Shown here: positions 15,655 to 23,864 of the stretch, one piece after another
Layout: each line of letters opens with the position of its first letter
Position numbering within the stretch: the first letter of the stretch is position 1
NCBI RefSeq assembly: GCF_008065375.1
Contig: NZ_MU084032.1
Coordinates: 127,156 to 191,155 of the forward strand
DNA length: 64,000 nt
Direction of reading: 5' to 3'
Source of the DNA: Nonomuraea sp. SYSU D8015
Lineage (GTDB): Bacteria > Actinomycetota > Actinomycetes > Streptosporangiales > Streptosporangiaceae
The notes under the pieces: model-generated
Databases searched by the model: none
Seen by the model: the letters and a program-made list of their open reading frames with translations, nothing else
Told to the model about the DNA's origin: nothing
Made by a program: the position numbers and the translations under genes

Positions 15655-17190
15655 TCAGCTCGAGGCCGGCCAGTACTCGTCCCTGAGCAAGCGTTTGTAC
15701 AGCTTGCCCGTGGGGTGGCGGGGCAGATCGGCGCGGAAGTCGACGGACTTGGGGCACTTGTAGTGGGCCAGGCGCTCGCGGCAGTACGCGATCAGCTCCG
15801 CCTCCAGCTCCGGGCCCGCCTCGGCCATCGACAGCGGCTCCACCACGGCCTTGACCTGCTCACCCATCTCCTCGTCCGGCACCCCGATCACCGCCACGTC
15901 GGCCACCTTCGGGTGCACCGACAGCACGTTCTCGGCCTCCTGCGGGTAGATGTTCACGCCGCCGGAGATGATCATGTACGAGCGGCGGTCGGTGAGGTAC
16001 AGGAAGCCGTCCTCGTCGAGGTAGCCGATGTCGCCCAGGGTGGTCCAGCCCCGGCCCTTCGGGTCCTGTGCGGAGCGGGTCTGCTCGGGGTCGCCGTGGT
16101 ATTCGAAGGCGCCGCCGTTCTCGAAGTAAATCGTGCCGTGCTCGCGGGGCGGCAGGTCGTCGCCCTTCTCGTCGCAGATGTGCACGGTGCCGAGAAGCGA
16201 GCGGCCGACCGTGCCCTTGTGCTGGAGCCAGTCCTGGGAGTTGACGTAGAGGAAGCCGTTGCCCTCGGTGCCGGCGTAGTACTCGTGGATGATCGGGCCC
16301 CACCAGGCGATCATCTGCTCCTTGACGGGGACGGGACAGGGCGCGGCCGCGTGGATCGCACACTTAAGTGAGGAAATATCGTATTTTGTCCGAGTCTCTT
16401 CGGGCAGCTTGAGCATCTTGATGAACATCGTGGGCACCAGCTGCGCGTGCGTCACCCCGTACCGCTCGACCGCCCGCAGGAAGTCCTCGGCGTCGAAGCG
16501 CTCCATCACGACGACCGTGGCGCCGAGCCGCTGGAACGTCATGCTGTAACGCAGCGGGGCGGCGTGGTAGAGGGGCGCGGGTGAGAGGTAGACGCTGCCG
16601 GCGGAGGGCGCGAACAGCGCCGAGTTGAGCCTGAGCAGCGTGCTGGGCTCGGTGAGCGGCCCCAGGGTGGCGGCCAGCTTGACGCCCTTCGGCCGGCCGG
16701 TGGTGCCCGAGGAGTAGAGCATGTCGGCGCCCGTGCACTCGTCGGCGATCGGGGTGGTGGGCTGCCGCGCGACCGCCTCCTCGTACGACGTGAAGCCCTC
16801 GGCCGTGCCGTCCGTCATGAGCCGCAGCTCCACCCCGGGCGTGGCAGCGGTGATCGAGGTGGCGACGCCGGCCAGGTCCGCGCTGGAGATGAACGCCCGG
16901 GCGCCGCAGTTGTCCACGATGTAGGCCAGCTCGCCGGTCTGCAGCCGTGAGCTGATCGGCGTGTAGTACAGGCCCGCGCGGTGCGCGGCCCACGCGACGA
17001 CCAGGAAGAGGGGGTGGTTCGGCAGCATGAAGGCGATGTGGTCGCCGGGCCGCAGCCCGGCCTCGCGGAACAGGTGGGCCAGCCGGTTCGACTCCTCGTC
17101 CAGCTCGCGGTAGGTGATGATCCGTCCGGAGCCCGCCATGATCACAGCGGGCTTGTCTGGGGTGACTGCTGCGATGGCTCCCGGATACAT
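15655..17190 (-). CDS. Acyl-CoA synthetase, AMP-binding (ANL) family
   Basis: 511 residues. The adenylation core is MLYSSGTTGRPKGVKL near 170, with YYAGTEGNG, GWTTLGDIGYLDEDGFLYLTDR and the hinge/C-terminal motif SGGVNIYPQEAENVL. The C-terminal catalytic Lys is in HPTGKLYKRLLRDEYW. It activates a carboxylic acid as acyl-AMP and then acyl-CoA; the substrate is not predictable. TACTGT (17198-17203) suggests a leaderless start at ATG 17190. A short A+T-rich patch at 16366-16395, coding KYDISSLKCAI, stands out from the rest. Confidence 0.92.
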   Translation of the reverse strand: MYPGAIAAVTPDKPAVIMAGSGRIITYRELDEESNRLAHLFREAGLRPGDHIAFMLPNHPLFLVVAWAAHRAGLYYTPISSRLQTGELAYIVDNCGARAFISSADLAGVATSITAATPGVELRLMTDGTAEGFTSYEEAVARQPTTPIADECTGADMLYSSGTTGRPKGVKLAATLGPLTEPSTLLRLNSALFAPSAGSVYLSPAPLYHAAPLRYSMTFQRLGATVVVMERFDAEDFLRAVERYGVTHAQLVPTMFIKMLKLPEETRTKYDISSLKCAIHAAAPCPVPVKEQMIAWWGPIIHEYYAGTEGNGFLYVNSQDWLQHKGTVGRSLLGTVHICDEKGDDLPPREHGTIYFENGGAFEYHGDPEQTRSAQDPKGRGWTTLGDIGYLDEDGFLYLTDRRSYMIISGGVNIYPQEAENVLSVHPKVADVAVIGVPDEEMGEQVKAVVEPLSMAEAGPELEAELIAYCRERLAHYKCPKSVDFRADLPRHPTGKLYKRLLRDEYWPASS

Positions 17191-17235
17191 GAACAGAACA
17201 GTATTCGGGAGATCGCCCGCCCACCAGCACGGCGA

Positions 17236-17265
17236 AGCCGCGACCTCGCCGTTGAGGTCGCGGCT
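17236..17265 (-). terminator. 12-bp perfect hairpin after the Lys/Trp-rich protein gene
   Basis: AGCCGCGACCTC (17236-17247) pairs perfectly with GAGGTCGCGGCT (17254-17265) around a six-base loop, 18 bases past the stop at 17284. It also isolates the acyl-CoA synthetase promoter. Confidence 0.75.
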
Positions 17266-17283
17266 CCGAGAAGGTGCGGCTGA

Positions 17284-17868
17284 TCAGGCGGCCGCGTGGT
17301 AGACGTCCTTCCAGCCGGAGTGGAAGCCGGTCGGGCCGAACGTGGTGCCGCGGCTCACGTCCACGTAGATGTGGGCGGCGTTCTTACCGTAGAAGGTGAA
17401 TTCCGCCGGGTGCTTGGTGCAGTTGCGGAAGCTCTTGAAGTACGCCGAGCCGTTCTTGTCCACGACCTTGAACGTCTCCCACGCGCACTTCTTCTTGCCC
17501 CACCACTTGTTGTTGTGGAGCGTGCTGTGGACCTTGAAGAAGTAGTCGTAGCGCCACTGCCAGACGCGCTTCTTGTCCTTCTTCAGGACGACCTTGCAGT
17601 GTTTGTCGCCCTTCTTGTCCTTCCAGCAGACCTCCTTCTTGATCTGCACCCACTTCCAGGTCCAGAACTTGAACTTCTTCTTCTCGACGCTCACGTGGCC
17701 GTGGGCCTTGGCCTTGTGATCGCCGGAGAAATACGGTCCCCAGGCCGCGTCGTACGAGCTCGTGGCCGATGGTGCGGAAGTGGTCGCCGCGTTGGCGGCG
17801 ACCGGAGCGGCGATCGCCACCAGCGTGGCGGCGGTGACGCCCAGCAGGATTCGTGAAACGAATCTCAC
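17284..17868 (-). CDS. Secreted Lys/Trp-rich basic protein, unknown function
   Basis: 194 residues from GTG 17868, with AGGAGG about eight bases upstream. Signal peptide: MRFVSRILLGVTAATLVAIA with an ANA-A cleavage site near residue 27. The mature part is extremely rich in Lys and aromatic residues (EKKKFKFWTWKWVQIKKEVC, KDKKRVWQWRYDYFFK) and has four Cys (EVCW, KHCK, KKCAW, RNCT), enough for two disulfides. This suggests a small, strongly basic extracellular protein that might bind nucleic acid, cell wall or membranes, but no family is recognised. A strong hairpin follows it; metQ lies upstream on the same strand. Confidence 0.75.
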   Translation of the reverse strand: MRFVSRILLGVTAATLVAIAAPVAANAATTSAPSATSSYDAAWGPYFSGDHKAKAHGHVSVEKKKFKFWTWKWVQIKKEVCWKDKKGDKHCKVVLKKDKKRVWQWRYDYFFKVHSTLHNNKWWGKKKCAWETFKVVDKNGSAYFKSFRNCTKHPAEFTFYGKNAAHIYVDVSRGTTFGPTGFHSGWKDVYHAAA

Positions 17869-18019
17869 TTCGGGTCCTCCTCGGGAGAGGGGTTTTGCTG
17901 ACCCAGCTTTGGTACGCCCGCCGCATTGCGCCGCACTTACAATTCACTTAATGCCATAGATCATCTGATAAGACGAAATTTCCGATCAAGCGGAGTTTTT
18001 CAATATCATCTCCCGGCGA

Positions 18020-18844
18020 TCATTCCGCCGCGATCACGGAACCCTCGTACTTCTGCTTGATGAAATCCTTGACCTTCGGGTCCTGCAGCAGCTTGCCGAG
18101 GGTGACGACGTTCGCGTCCTTCTCGTGGCCGGTCTGGACGACGAGGCCGTTGACGTACGGGTTGCCCTCGCTCTTCTCCAGCGCCAGCGCCTGCGTGGCG
18201 GGCTTGAGCCCGGCCTCGATGGCGTAGTTGCCGTTGATCACCGCGGCGTCGACGTCGTCGAGCGAGCGCGGGAGCTGGGCCGCCTCCAGCGGCTTGAACT
18301 GCAGGTTCTTCGGGTTCGCCAGCACGTCGCGCTCGGTCGCCGCGGTGCCGGCGCCGTCCTTGAGCGTGACGACGCCGTTGTCGGCGAGCAGCTTGAGCGC
18401 GCGGCCCAGGTTCGTGGCGTCGTTGGGCAGGGCCACGGTGGCGCCGGCCGGCAGGGCGGACAGCGCGGTGATCTTCTTGGAGTACAGGCCGAGCGGCTCC
18501 AGGTGGACCGGGGTGACGAAGCTGAGCTTCGTGCCCTTGGAGGAGTTGAAGTCGTCCAGGTACGGCTTGTGCTGGAAGAAGTTGGCGGTCAGCTGGCCCT
18601 CGTCGAGCTGCACGTTCGGCTGGACGTAGTCGGTGAACTCCACGACCTCCAGCTTGAGCCCGGCGGCCGGGGCCAGGTTCTGCTTGACGTAGTCGAGGAT
18701 CTCGGCATGCGGCACCGGGCTGGCGCCCACCTTGAGCACGGTGTCGGCGCCCTCGGCGGCATTGGTGGTGGCGGTCTGCGACGTTCCGCATGCGGCAAGC
18801 AACAGGGAGAGTGCGACAGCGCCCGCGATACGACGAATCTTCAT
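18020..18844 (-). CDS. metQ: Methionine ABC transporter substrate-binding lipoprotein
   Basis: 274 residues from ATG 18844. Lipoprotein signal with lipobox LAAC (Cys19). The NlpA/MetQ family pattern is clear: KVGASPVPHAEILDYVK, EFTDYVQPNVQLDEGQLTAN, FFQHKPYLDDFN, VALPNDATNLGRALKLL and DAAVINGNYAIEAGL. It binds D/L-methionine outside the membrane and hands it to MetI. It is the third gene of metNIQ, eight bases after metI. Confidence 0.93.
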   Translation of the reverse strand: MKIRRIAGAVALSLLLAACGTSQTATTNAAEGADTVLKVGASPVPHAEILDYVKQNLAPAAGLKLEVVEFTDYVQPNVQLDEGQLTANFFQHKPYLDDFNSSKGTKLSFVTPVHLEPLGLYSKKITALSALPAGATVALPNDATNLGRALKLLADNGVVTLKDGAGTAATERDVLANPKNLQFKPLEAAQLPRSLDDVDAAVINGNYAIEAGLKPATQALALEKSEGNPYVNGLVVQTGHEKDANVVTLGKLLQDPKVKDFIKQKYEGSVIAAE

Positions 18845-18852
18845 GATCTTCC

Positions 18853-19509
18853 TTACTTGTGAGATAGGCGCCGAGCGACCCAGTCGCCCAGGCTCTGCAG
18901 CAGTTGCACGATGACGAGGAGGAGGACGACCGTCACGATCATCAGCAGGGTCTCGAACCGCTGGTAGCCGTACCTGACGGCCAGGTCGCCGAGCCCGCCG
19001 CCGCCGAGGGTGCCCGCCATGGCGGAGTAGCCGATGAGCGCGACGACGGTGACCGTCAGCCCCGCCACCAGCCCGGGAAGGGCTTCGGGCAGCAGGACCT
19101 TGCGCACGATGGCGGTCCGGCTCGCGCCCATGGCCTGCGCCGCCTGGACGACGTCCGTGCCCACCTCCCTGAGCGCGGTCTCGACCAGCCTGGCGAAGAA
19201 CGGCACCGCCCCGACCGTGAGCGGCACCACGAACGCGGCGGTCCCGATGGTGGTCCCGACGACGAGCCGGGTGAACGGGATGATCGCGATCATCAGCACG
19301 ATGAACGGCAGCGACCGCCCGACGTTGACGACGAACCCGAGCGCCGACTTGAGCGCCGGCATCGGCCGCAGCCCGTCCCGGTCGAACACCACGAGCGCCA
19401 CGCCGAGCGGCAGGCCGAGCAGCACGGTGAACAACGTCGCCCAGCCGACCATCTGCGCCGTCTCCAGCGTCGCCGGCCACAGCAGCGGCAGCATCTCTTC
19501 CCACGTCAT
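18853..19509 (-). CDS. metI: Methionine ABC transporter permease
   Basis: 218 residues, five membrane helices. The MetI signature is NVGRSLPFIVLMIAIIPFTR, and the EAA-type loop is QAAQAMGASRTAIVRKVLLP with GLTVTVVALIGYSAMAG following. It overlaps metN by four bases. Confidence 0.93.
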   Translation of the reverse strand: MTWEEMLPLLWPATLETAQMVGWATLFTVLLGLPLGVALVVFDRDGLRPMPALKSALGFVVNVGRSLPFIVLMIAIIPFTRLVVGTTIGTAAFVVPLTVGAVPFFARLVETALREVGTDVVQAAQAMGASRTAIVRKVLLPEALPGLVAGLTVTVVALIGYSAMAGTLGGGGLGDLAVRYGYQRFETLLMIVTVVLLLVIVQLLQSLGDWVARRLSHK

Positions 19510-20462
19510 ACGGCGGCCTCCTCGACGATCAGTCCCGAGTCGCGCAGGTACGCGAGCGCGGGCCCGGTGTCCGCGCCCTCCAGCGTGATCCGCAGCCGGC
19601 CGACGGAGCCGCCGGCCAGGTCCTCGATGGAGCCGCCCAGGATGTTCAGGTCCACGTCGAACTTCCGCACGACCTCCGACACCACCGGCCGGGTCGGGTC
19701 GCCGGTGAACGTCAACGTCACCGAACCCGCCGGAGCCGGCTCGGGCAGCGGGAAGATCTCCCTGGTCAAGCGGGATCCGGGCGTCTTGATGAGGTCGGCG
19801 ATGGCCCCGGACTCCTCGATGCGGCCGCGCGACATGATGGCCACGGAGTCGCAGACGCTCTTGACGACGTTCATCTCGTGGGTGATCAGCAGGATGGTCA
19901 GGCCCAGTTCGGCGTTGAGCCGCTTGAGCAGCGCGAGGATCGACTGGGTGGTGGCCGGGTCGAGCGCGGAGGTCGCCTCGTCCGACAGCAGCACCGACGG
20001 GTTGCCGGCCAGCGCCCTGGCGATGCCGACGCGCTGCTTCTGCCCGCCGGACAGCTGGTGGGGGCGGTCCTTGCCGCGGCCTTCGAGCCCGACGAGCTCC
20101 AGCAGCTCGGCGACGCGGCGCTCCCGCTCTGCCCTGGGCATGCCCATGATCTCCAGCGGGAAGGCCACGTTGCCGGCGACCGTGCGCGAGGAGAGCAGCG
20201 CGAAGTGCTGGTGGATCATGCCGATGCGCTGCCGGGCGCGGTTCAGCTCGGCGTCACTCAGAGCGGTCAGGTCCTGGCCCGCGACGGTGACCGTGCCCGC
20301 GGTGGGGCGTTCGAGCAGGTTGACGCAGCGCAGGAGGGTGCTCTTGCCGGCGCCGCTCTGACCGAGCACGCCGTAGATCTCGCCTTCGCGCACGTGCAGG
20401 TCGACGCCGTCGAGCGCGACGGTCTCGCCGTACTGCTTGCGCAGGCCGTAAGCCTGGATCAC
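19506..20462 (-). CDS. metN: Methionine ABC transporter ATP-binding protein
   Basis: 318 residues from GTG 20462. Walker A GQSGAGKST, Q-loop MIHQHFALLSSRTV, signature LSGGQKQRVGIARALA and Walker B VLLSDEATSALD. The C-terminal NIL domain (about 240-318, VVRKFDVDLNILGGSIEDL) is the allosteric methionine sensor of MetN. The ribosome site is weak (GTGGGGA, eight bases upstream). A hairpin and a short open frame lie between it and the likely promoter, suggesting control in the leader. Confidence 0.94.
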   Translation of the reverse strand: MIQAYGLRKQYGETVALDGVDLHVREGEIYGVLGQSGAGKSTLLRCVNLLERPTAGTVTVAGQDLTALSDAELNRARQRIGMIHQHFALLSSRTVAGNVAFPLEIMGMPRAERERRVAELLELVGLEGRGKDRPHQLSGGQKQRVGIARALAGNPSVLLSDEATSALDPATTQSILALLKRLNAELGLTILLITHEMNVVKSVCDSVAIMSRGRIEESGAIADLIKTPGSRLTREIFPLPEPAPAGSVTLTFTGDPTRPVVSEVVRKFDVDLNILGGSIEDLAGGSVGRLRITLEGADTGPALAYLRDSGLIVEEAAV

Positions 20463-20483
20463 GGAAAATCCCCACGACTGAGG

Positions 20484-20503
20484 GCGGCCACGAGCGGGGC
20501 CGC
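20484..20503 (-). promoter_or_regulatory. Hairpin in the metN leader
   Basis: GCGGCC (20484-20489) pairs with GGCCGC (20498-20503) around eight bases. It lies between the stop of the leader open frame (20535) and the metN start (20462). It may be part of a translation- or attenuation-type control element. Short G+C stems are common here, so evidence is modest. Confidence 0.35.
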
Positions 20504-20534
20504 GGGAACGGACATGACCGGGTGCGGGCCGGTG

Positions 20535-20600
20535 TCAGCGGGTGCCGGGATGGAACGGCAGATGGCTCAGCCTGCGCAGCACGAAACCAGGTGTGATCAT
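20535..20600 (-). CDS. Possible 21-residue leader peptide upstream of metN
   Basis: ATG 20600 to TGA 20535 encodes MITPGFVLRRLSHLPFHPGT plus a final Arg. GAAGG lies seven bases upstream, a better ribosome site than that of metN. It ends 72 bases before metN on the same strand. Short Arg/His-containing leaders precede several sulfur-metabolism genes in actinobacteria; this one lacks Cys, so the analogy is loose. Only comparison with other metN loci can show whether it is translated and regulatory. Confidence 0.45.
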   Translation of the reverse strand: MITPGFVLRRLSHLPFHPGTR

Positions 20601-20762
20601 GACGACCTTCGAGGAGAACGGGCGGACGGTCTGGGCTAGCGGATCGGCATTCGCCCCATACGCATGCGACAACACGCCCCGCGGGCGGTCCGGTCGTTCG
20701 CGCATGCCTCGTTCACGCCGTTGCTAACGACGTCGCGAGATTCCCCTATTCCTCAGCTGTTT

Positions 20763-20824
20763 CGTGATCCACATCACGCCGCCCCAGAAACATCGGTGGA
20801 GATACATCGGCAGCGATGTAATAT
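20763..20824 (+). promoter_or_regulatory. Promoter of MarR-like gene with CRP-like site and palindromic operator
   Basis: CGTGAT-CCAC-ATCACG (20763-20778) contains GTGA-N6-TCAC, the core of CRP-family sites. TACATCG-GCAG-CGATGTA (20803-20820) is a perfect 18-bp interrupted palindrome. The -10, TAATAT (20819-20824), overlaps its end and places +1 at 20831, one base before ATG 20832. The second palindrome probably binds the MarR-like protein itself. Confidence 0.55.
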
Positions 20825-20831
20825 CCCGCGT

Positions 20832-21266
20832 ATGAACATCGCGAGGATGCGCAGGCTGGGGCGGCGGCTGGTGGAGCTGGCCAGGACGGATGACGGCGAA
20901 GCGGGGCGGCCGATGCCGACGCCCGGGGAGGAGGCGGTCTTCGAGGACGTCCTGCGGCACCCGGGAAGCTCGGTCGGGGAGATCTCGGCCCGTACGGGGT
21001 TCGCCCAGAGTCATGTGTCCGCCTCGGTGGCCCGGATGCGCGAGCGCGGCCTGGTGGAGACCGGTCCGGACCCGGCCGACGGGCGCCGCACCCAGGTGCG
21101 GGTCGCGGACGTCACCATGCACGCGCTGTTCCGCCGGGCGACCACGCCGGCGGAGGACGCGGTGCGGAAGGCGGTGCCGGATCCCGCGGACGCGGAGCGG
21201 GCGGTCGCGCTGCTGAGCGAGCTGGAGGCGTTGCTGATCACCGACGACTCGCACGGCCGCGGCTGA
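20832..21266 (+). CDS. MarR-like winged-helix regulator
   Basis: 144 residues (MNIARMRRLGRRLVELA). The helix-turn-helix is VGEISARTGFAQSHVSASVA, followed by RMRERGLVETGPDPADGRRTQVRV, the usual MarR wing. The C-terminal half is helical and presumably dimerises. It is divergent from metNIQ across a 230-bp gap. Its promoter appears autoregulated and CRP-controlled. The effector is unknown. Confidence 0.8.
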   Translation: MNIARMRRLGRRLVELARTDDGEAGRPMPTPGEEAVFEDVLRHPGSSVGEISARTGFAQSHVSASVARMRERGLVETGPDPADGRRTQVRVADVTMHALFRRATTPAEDAVRKAVPDPADAERAVALLSELEALLITDDSHGRG

Positions 21267-21278
21267 CCTGACATGCCG

Positions 21279-21317
21279 CTGCCCGCCGTACCGCGAAATT
21301 CCGGGTACGGCGGGCAG
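21279..21317. terminator. 14-bp perfect hairpin between convergent marR-like gene and lon
   Basis: CTGCCCGCCGTACC (21279-21292) pairs perfectly with GGTACGGCGGGCAG (21304-21317); the 11-base loop includes GAAATT. It sits 12 bases from each convergent stop and should work in both directions. Confidence 0.85.
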
Positions 21318-21329
21318 CAGGCGAGTGGA

Positions 21330-23687
21330 TCAGGCCGCGACCGTCGACGCGACCTGGGCCGGGGTCAGCGCGATGTCCAGGACCTCTCGCACGTCGCTCA
21401 CCGTGTGGATGGTCAGCTCGTTGCGGACCTCCTCGGGCACGTCGTCCAGGTCCGGCTCGTTGCGGGCCGGGATGAGGACGGTGGTGATGCCCGCCCGGTG
21501 CGCGGCCAGCAGCTTCTGCTTGACTCCGCCGATCGGCAGGACCCGCCCGGTCAGCGAGATCTCGCCGGTCATGGCCACGTCGCCGCGGACCAGACGCCCG
21601 GACAGGAGCGAGGCCAGCGCGGTCGTCAGCGTCACGCCGGCCGACGGCCCGTCCTTGGGCACGGCCCCCGCCGGGAAGTGGACGTGGACCGAGCGGTCCT
21701 TCAGCGCGGTGACCGGCAGCTCCAGCTCCGCGCCGTGGGAGCGCAGGTAGGACAGCGCGATCCGGGCCGACTCCTTCATCACGTCGCCCAGCTGGCCGGT
21801 CAGCGTGAGCCCGGTCTCGCCGGTCTCCGGGTCGGCCAGCGACGCCTCCACATACAACACGTCACCGCCGGCCCCGGTGACCGCCAGACCCGTCGCCACG
21901 CCCGGCACCGAGGTGCGCTGGCTGGCCTCGGGCAGGGACGACTCGGGCACGAACCGCGGCCGGCCGAGGTAGCCGACCAGGTCGCCCTCGCCCACGGTGA
22001 CGGGCAGCTCGTCCTTCGCCGCCACCTTGCGCAGGATCCTGGCGACCGCCCGCTCCAGCGAGCGCACGCCCGCCTCGCGGGTGTACTCGGCGGCCAGCTT
22101 GCGCAGCGCGTCGTCCTCGACGGTCACCTCCTCGGCGCTCAGCCCGGCCAGATCCAGCTGACGCGGCAGAAGGTGGTCGCGGGCGATCGCGACCTTCTCG
22201 TCCTCGGTGTAGCCGTCGAGCGTGACGACCTCCATCCGGTCGAGCAGCGGCCCGGGGATGGCCTCCAGGACGTTGGCCGTGGCCAGGAAGAGCACGTCGG
22301 ACAGGTCGAGCTCGACCTCGAGGTAGTGGTCGCGGAACGTGTGGTTCTGCGCCGGGTCGAGCACCTCCAGCAGCGCGGCCGTCGGGTCGCCGCGGTAGTC
22401 GGCGCCGACCTTGTCGACCTCGTCGAGCAGGACGACCGGGTTCATGGAGCCGGCCTCGCGGATGGCGCGGACGATGCGGCCGGGCAGCGCGCCGACGTAC
22501 GTGCGCCGGTGGCCGCGGATCTCCGCCTCGTCGCGGACGCCGCCGAGCGCGACGCGGACGAACTTGCGGCCCATCGCGCGCGCCACGGACTCACCCAGGG
22601 AGGTCTTGCCGACGCCGGGAGGACCGGCGAGGGCGAGCACGGCGCCGCTGCGGCGGCCGCCCACCACGCCGAGGCCCTTGTCCTGGCGGCGCTTGCGCAC
22701 GGCCAGGTGCTCGATGATGCGGTCCTTCACGTCGAACAGGCCGGTGTGGTCGGCGTCGAGCACGGCCCGCGCGCCGGTGATGTCGTAGTTGTCCTCGGTC
22801 CGGGTGTTCCACGGGATGTCGAGGACCGTGTCGAGCCAGGTGCGGATCCAACCGGTCTCAGGAGACTGGTCGGGGGTCCGCTCCAGCTTGTCGACCTCCT
22901 TGAGCGCGGCCTCGCGCACCTTCTCGGGCAGGTCGGCGGCCTCGACGCGGGCCCGGTAGTCCTCTTCCTCGGTCTCGGCGTCGCCGTTGAGCTCCTTGAG
23001 CTCCTTGCGCACGGCGGCGAGCTGCTGGCGCAGCAGGAACTCCCGCTGCTGCTTCTCCATGCCCTCCTGGACGTCCTTGCGGATCGTCTCGGCGACGTCG
23101 AGCTCGGCGAGGTGCTCGCGGGACCACTCGATCAGCTTGGCCAGCCGGTCGGCGGGGTCGGCGGCCTCGAGCAGCTCGACCTTCTGCGCCGTGGTGAGCC
23201 AGGGGGTGTAGCCGGAGCTGTCGGCCAGCACCGACGGGTCGTCGATCTGGTTGACCTGGTCGATCACCTGCCAGGCGCCGCGCTTCTGCAGGATCGTGGT
23301 GGCCAGGGCCTTGTATTCCTTGGCCAGCTCGTGAGCGCGCTCGCCGGCGGGGACGGGGTCGATCGTGTCGGCCTCCACCCAGAGCGCGGCGCCGGGGCCG
23401 GTCGTGCCGGTGCCCACGCGGACGCGGTCGACACCGCGGACCACCGCGGCGGGCTCCCCGCCCGGCAGCCTGCCGACCTGCTCGACAACGGCCCGGACGC
23501 CGATCGCGCCGTAGCGGCCGTCAATCCGGGGAACGAGGAGGACTCGCGGCTTGTTGCCACCGGATGCACGGGCCGCGTCAATGGCGGCGCGCACCTCGGA
23601 GTCGGACAGGTCCAGCGGAACCACCATGCCCGGCAAGACCACCGCGTCGTCCAGCGGCAGGACCGGGAGGGTCAAGGTCTCACTCAT
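21330..23687 (-). CDS. lon: ATP-dependent protease La (Lon)
   Basis: 785 residues, the normal bacterial Lon length. The N-terminal LAN domain begins [18 protein letters not shown] coiled-coil region runs about 180-280. The AAA+ module has Walker [10 protein letters not shown], Walker [11 protein letters not shown] and sensor LFLATANV. The protease domain has catalytic Ser in [15 protein letters not shown] and Lys in [17 protein letters not shown]. It degrades misfolded and regulatory proteins in the cytoplasm. A perfect HAIR element sits just upstream, so it belongs to the HspR heat-shock regulon. GGAG before ATG 23687 is the ribosome site. Confidence 0.96.
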   Translation of the reverse strand: MSETLTLPVLPLDDAVVLPGMVVPLDLSDSEVRAAIDAARASGGNKPRVLLVPRIDGRYGAIGVRAVVEQVGRLPGGEPAAVVRGVDRVRVGTGTTGPGAALWVEADTIDPVPAGERAHELAKEYKALATTILQKRGAWQVIDQVNQIDDPSVLADSSGYTPWLTTAQKVELLEAADPADRLAKLIEWSREHLAELDVAETIRKDVQEGMEKQQREFLLRQQLAAVRKELKELNGDAETEEEDYRARVEAADLPEKVREAALKEVDKLERTPDQSPETGWIRTWLDTVLDIPWNTRTEDNYDITGARAVLDADHTGLFDVKDRIIEHLAVRKRRQDKGLGVVGGRRSGAVLALAGPPGVGKTSLGESVARAMGRKFVRVALGGVRDEAEIRGHRRTYVGALPGRIVRAIREAGSMNPVVLLDEVDKVGADYRGDPTAALLEVLDPAQNHTFRDHYLEVELDLSDVLFLATANVLEAIPGPLLDRMEVVTLDGYTEDEKVAIARDHLLPRQLDLAGLSAEEVTVEDDALRKLAAEYTREAGVRSLERAVARILRKVAAKDELPVTVGEGDLVGYLGRPRFVPESSLPEASQRTSVPGVATGLAVTGAGGDVLYVEASLADPETGETGLTLTGQLGDVMKESARIALSYLRSHGAELELPVTALKDRSVHVHFPAGAVPKDGPSAGVTLTTALASLLSGRLVRGDVAMTGEISLTGRVLPIGGVKQKLLAAHRAGITTVLIPARNEPDLDDVPEEVRNELTIHTVSDVREVLDIALTPAQVASTVAA

Positions 23688-23702
23688 GCGAACTCCAAAG
23701 GG

Positions 23703-23721
23703 TTGAGTTATACCGACTCAA
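23703..23721 (-). promoter_or_regulatory. HAIR element (HspR operator) of lon
   Basis: TTGAGT-N7-ACTCAA matches the HspR-associated inverted repeat (CTTGAGT-N7-ACTCAAG) except at the outermost bases. TATAAC, a likely -10 for lon on the minus strand, lies inside it (23707-23712), so bound HspR would block transcription. Confidence 0.8.
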
Positions 23722-23864
23722 TTCATTGGAGCCTGTTGTTGTTCCCTTCTTTGTTGATGTTCGCTCACGGCGATCGTAATCATGTAAGCGGTACCTGAGG
23801 GTGAGGGCCGGGATCAAACCGTGGGGTGACGACGGTGGGCAGGCGCGAACGTAGTCTTGAGCAG

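Noticed and set aside
20463..20760. SAM riboswitch before metNIQ
   Set aside because: The conserved cores of SAM-I, SAM-II and SAM-IV could not be found by eye; a covariance-model search would be needed to be sure.
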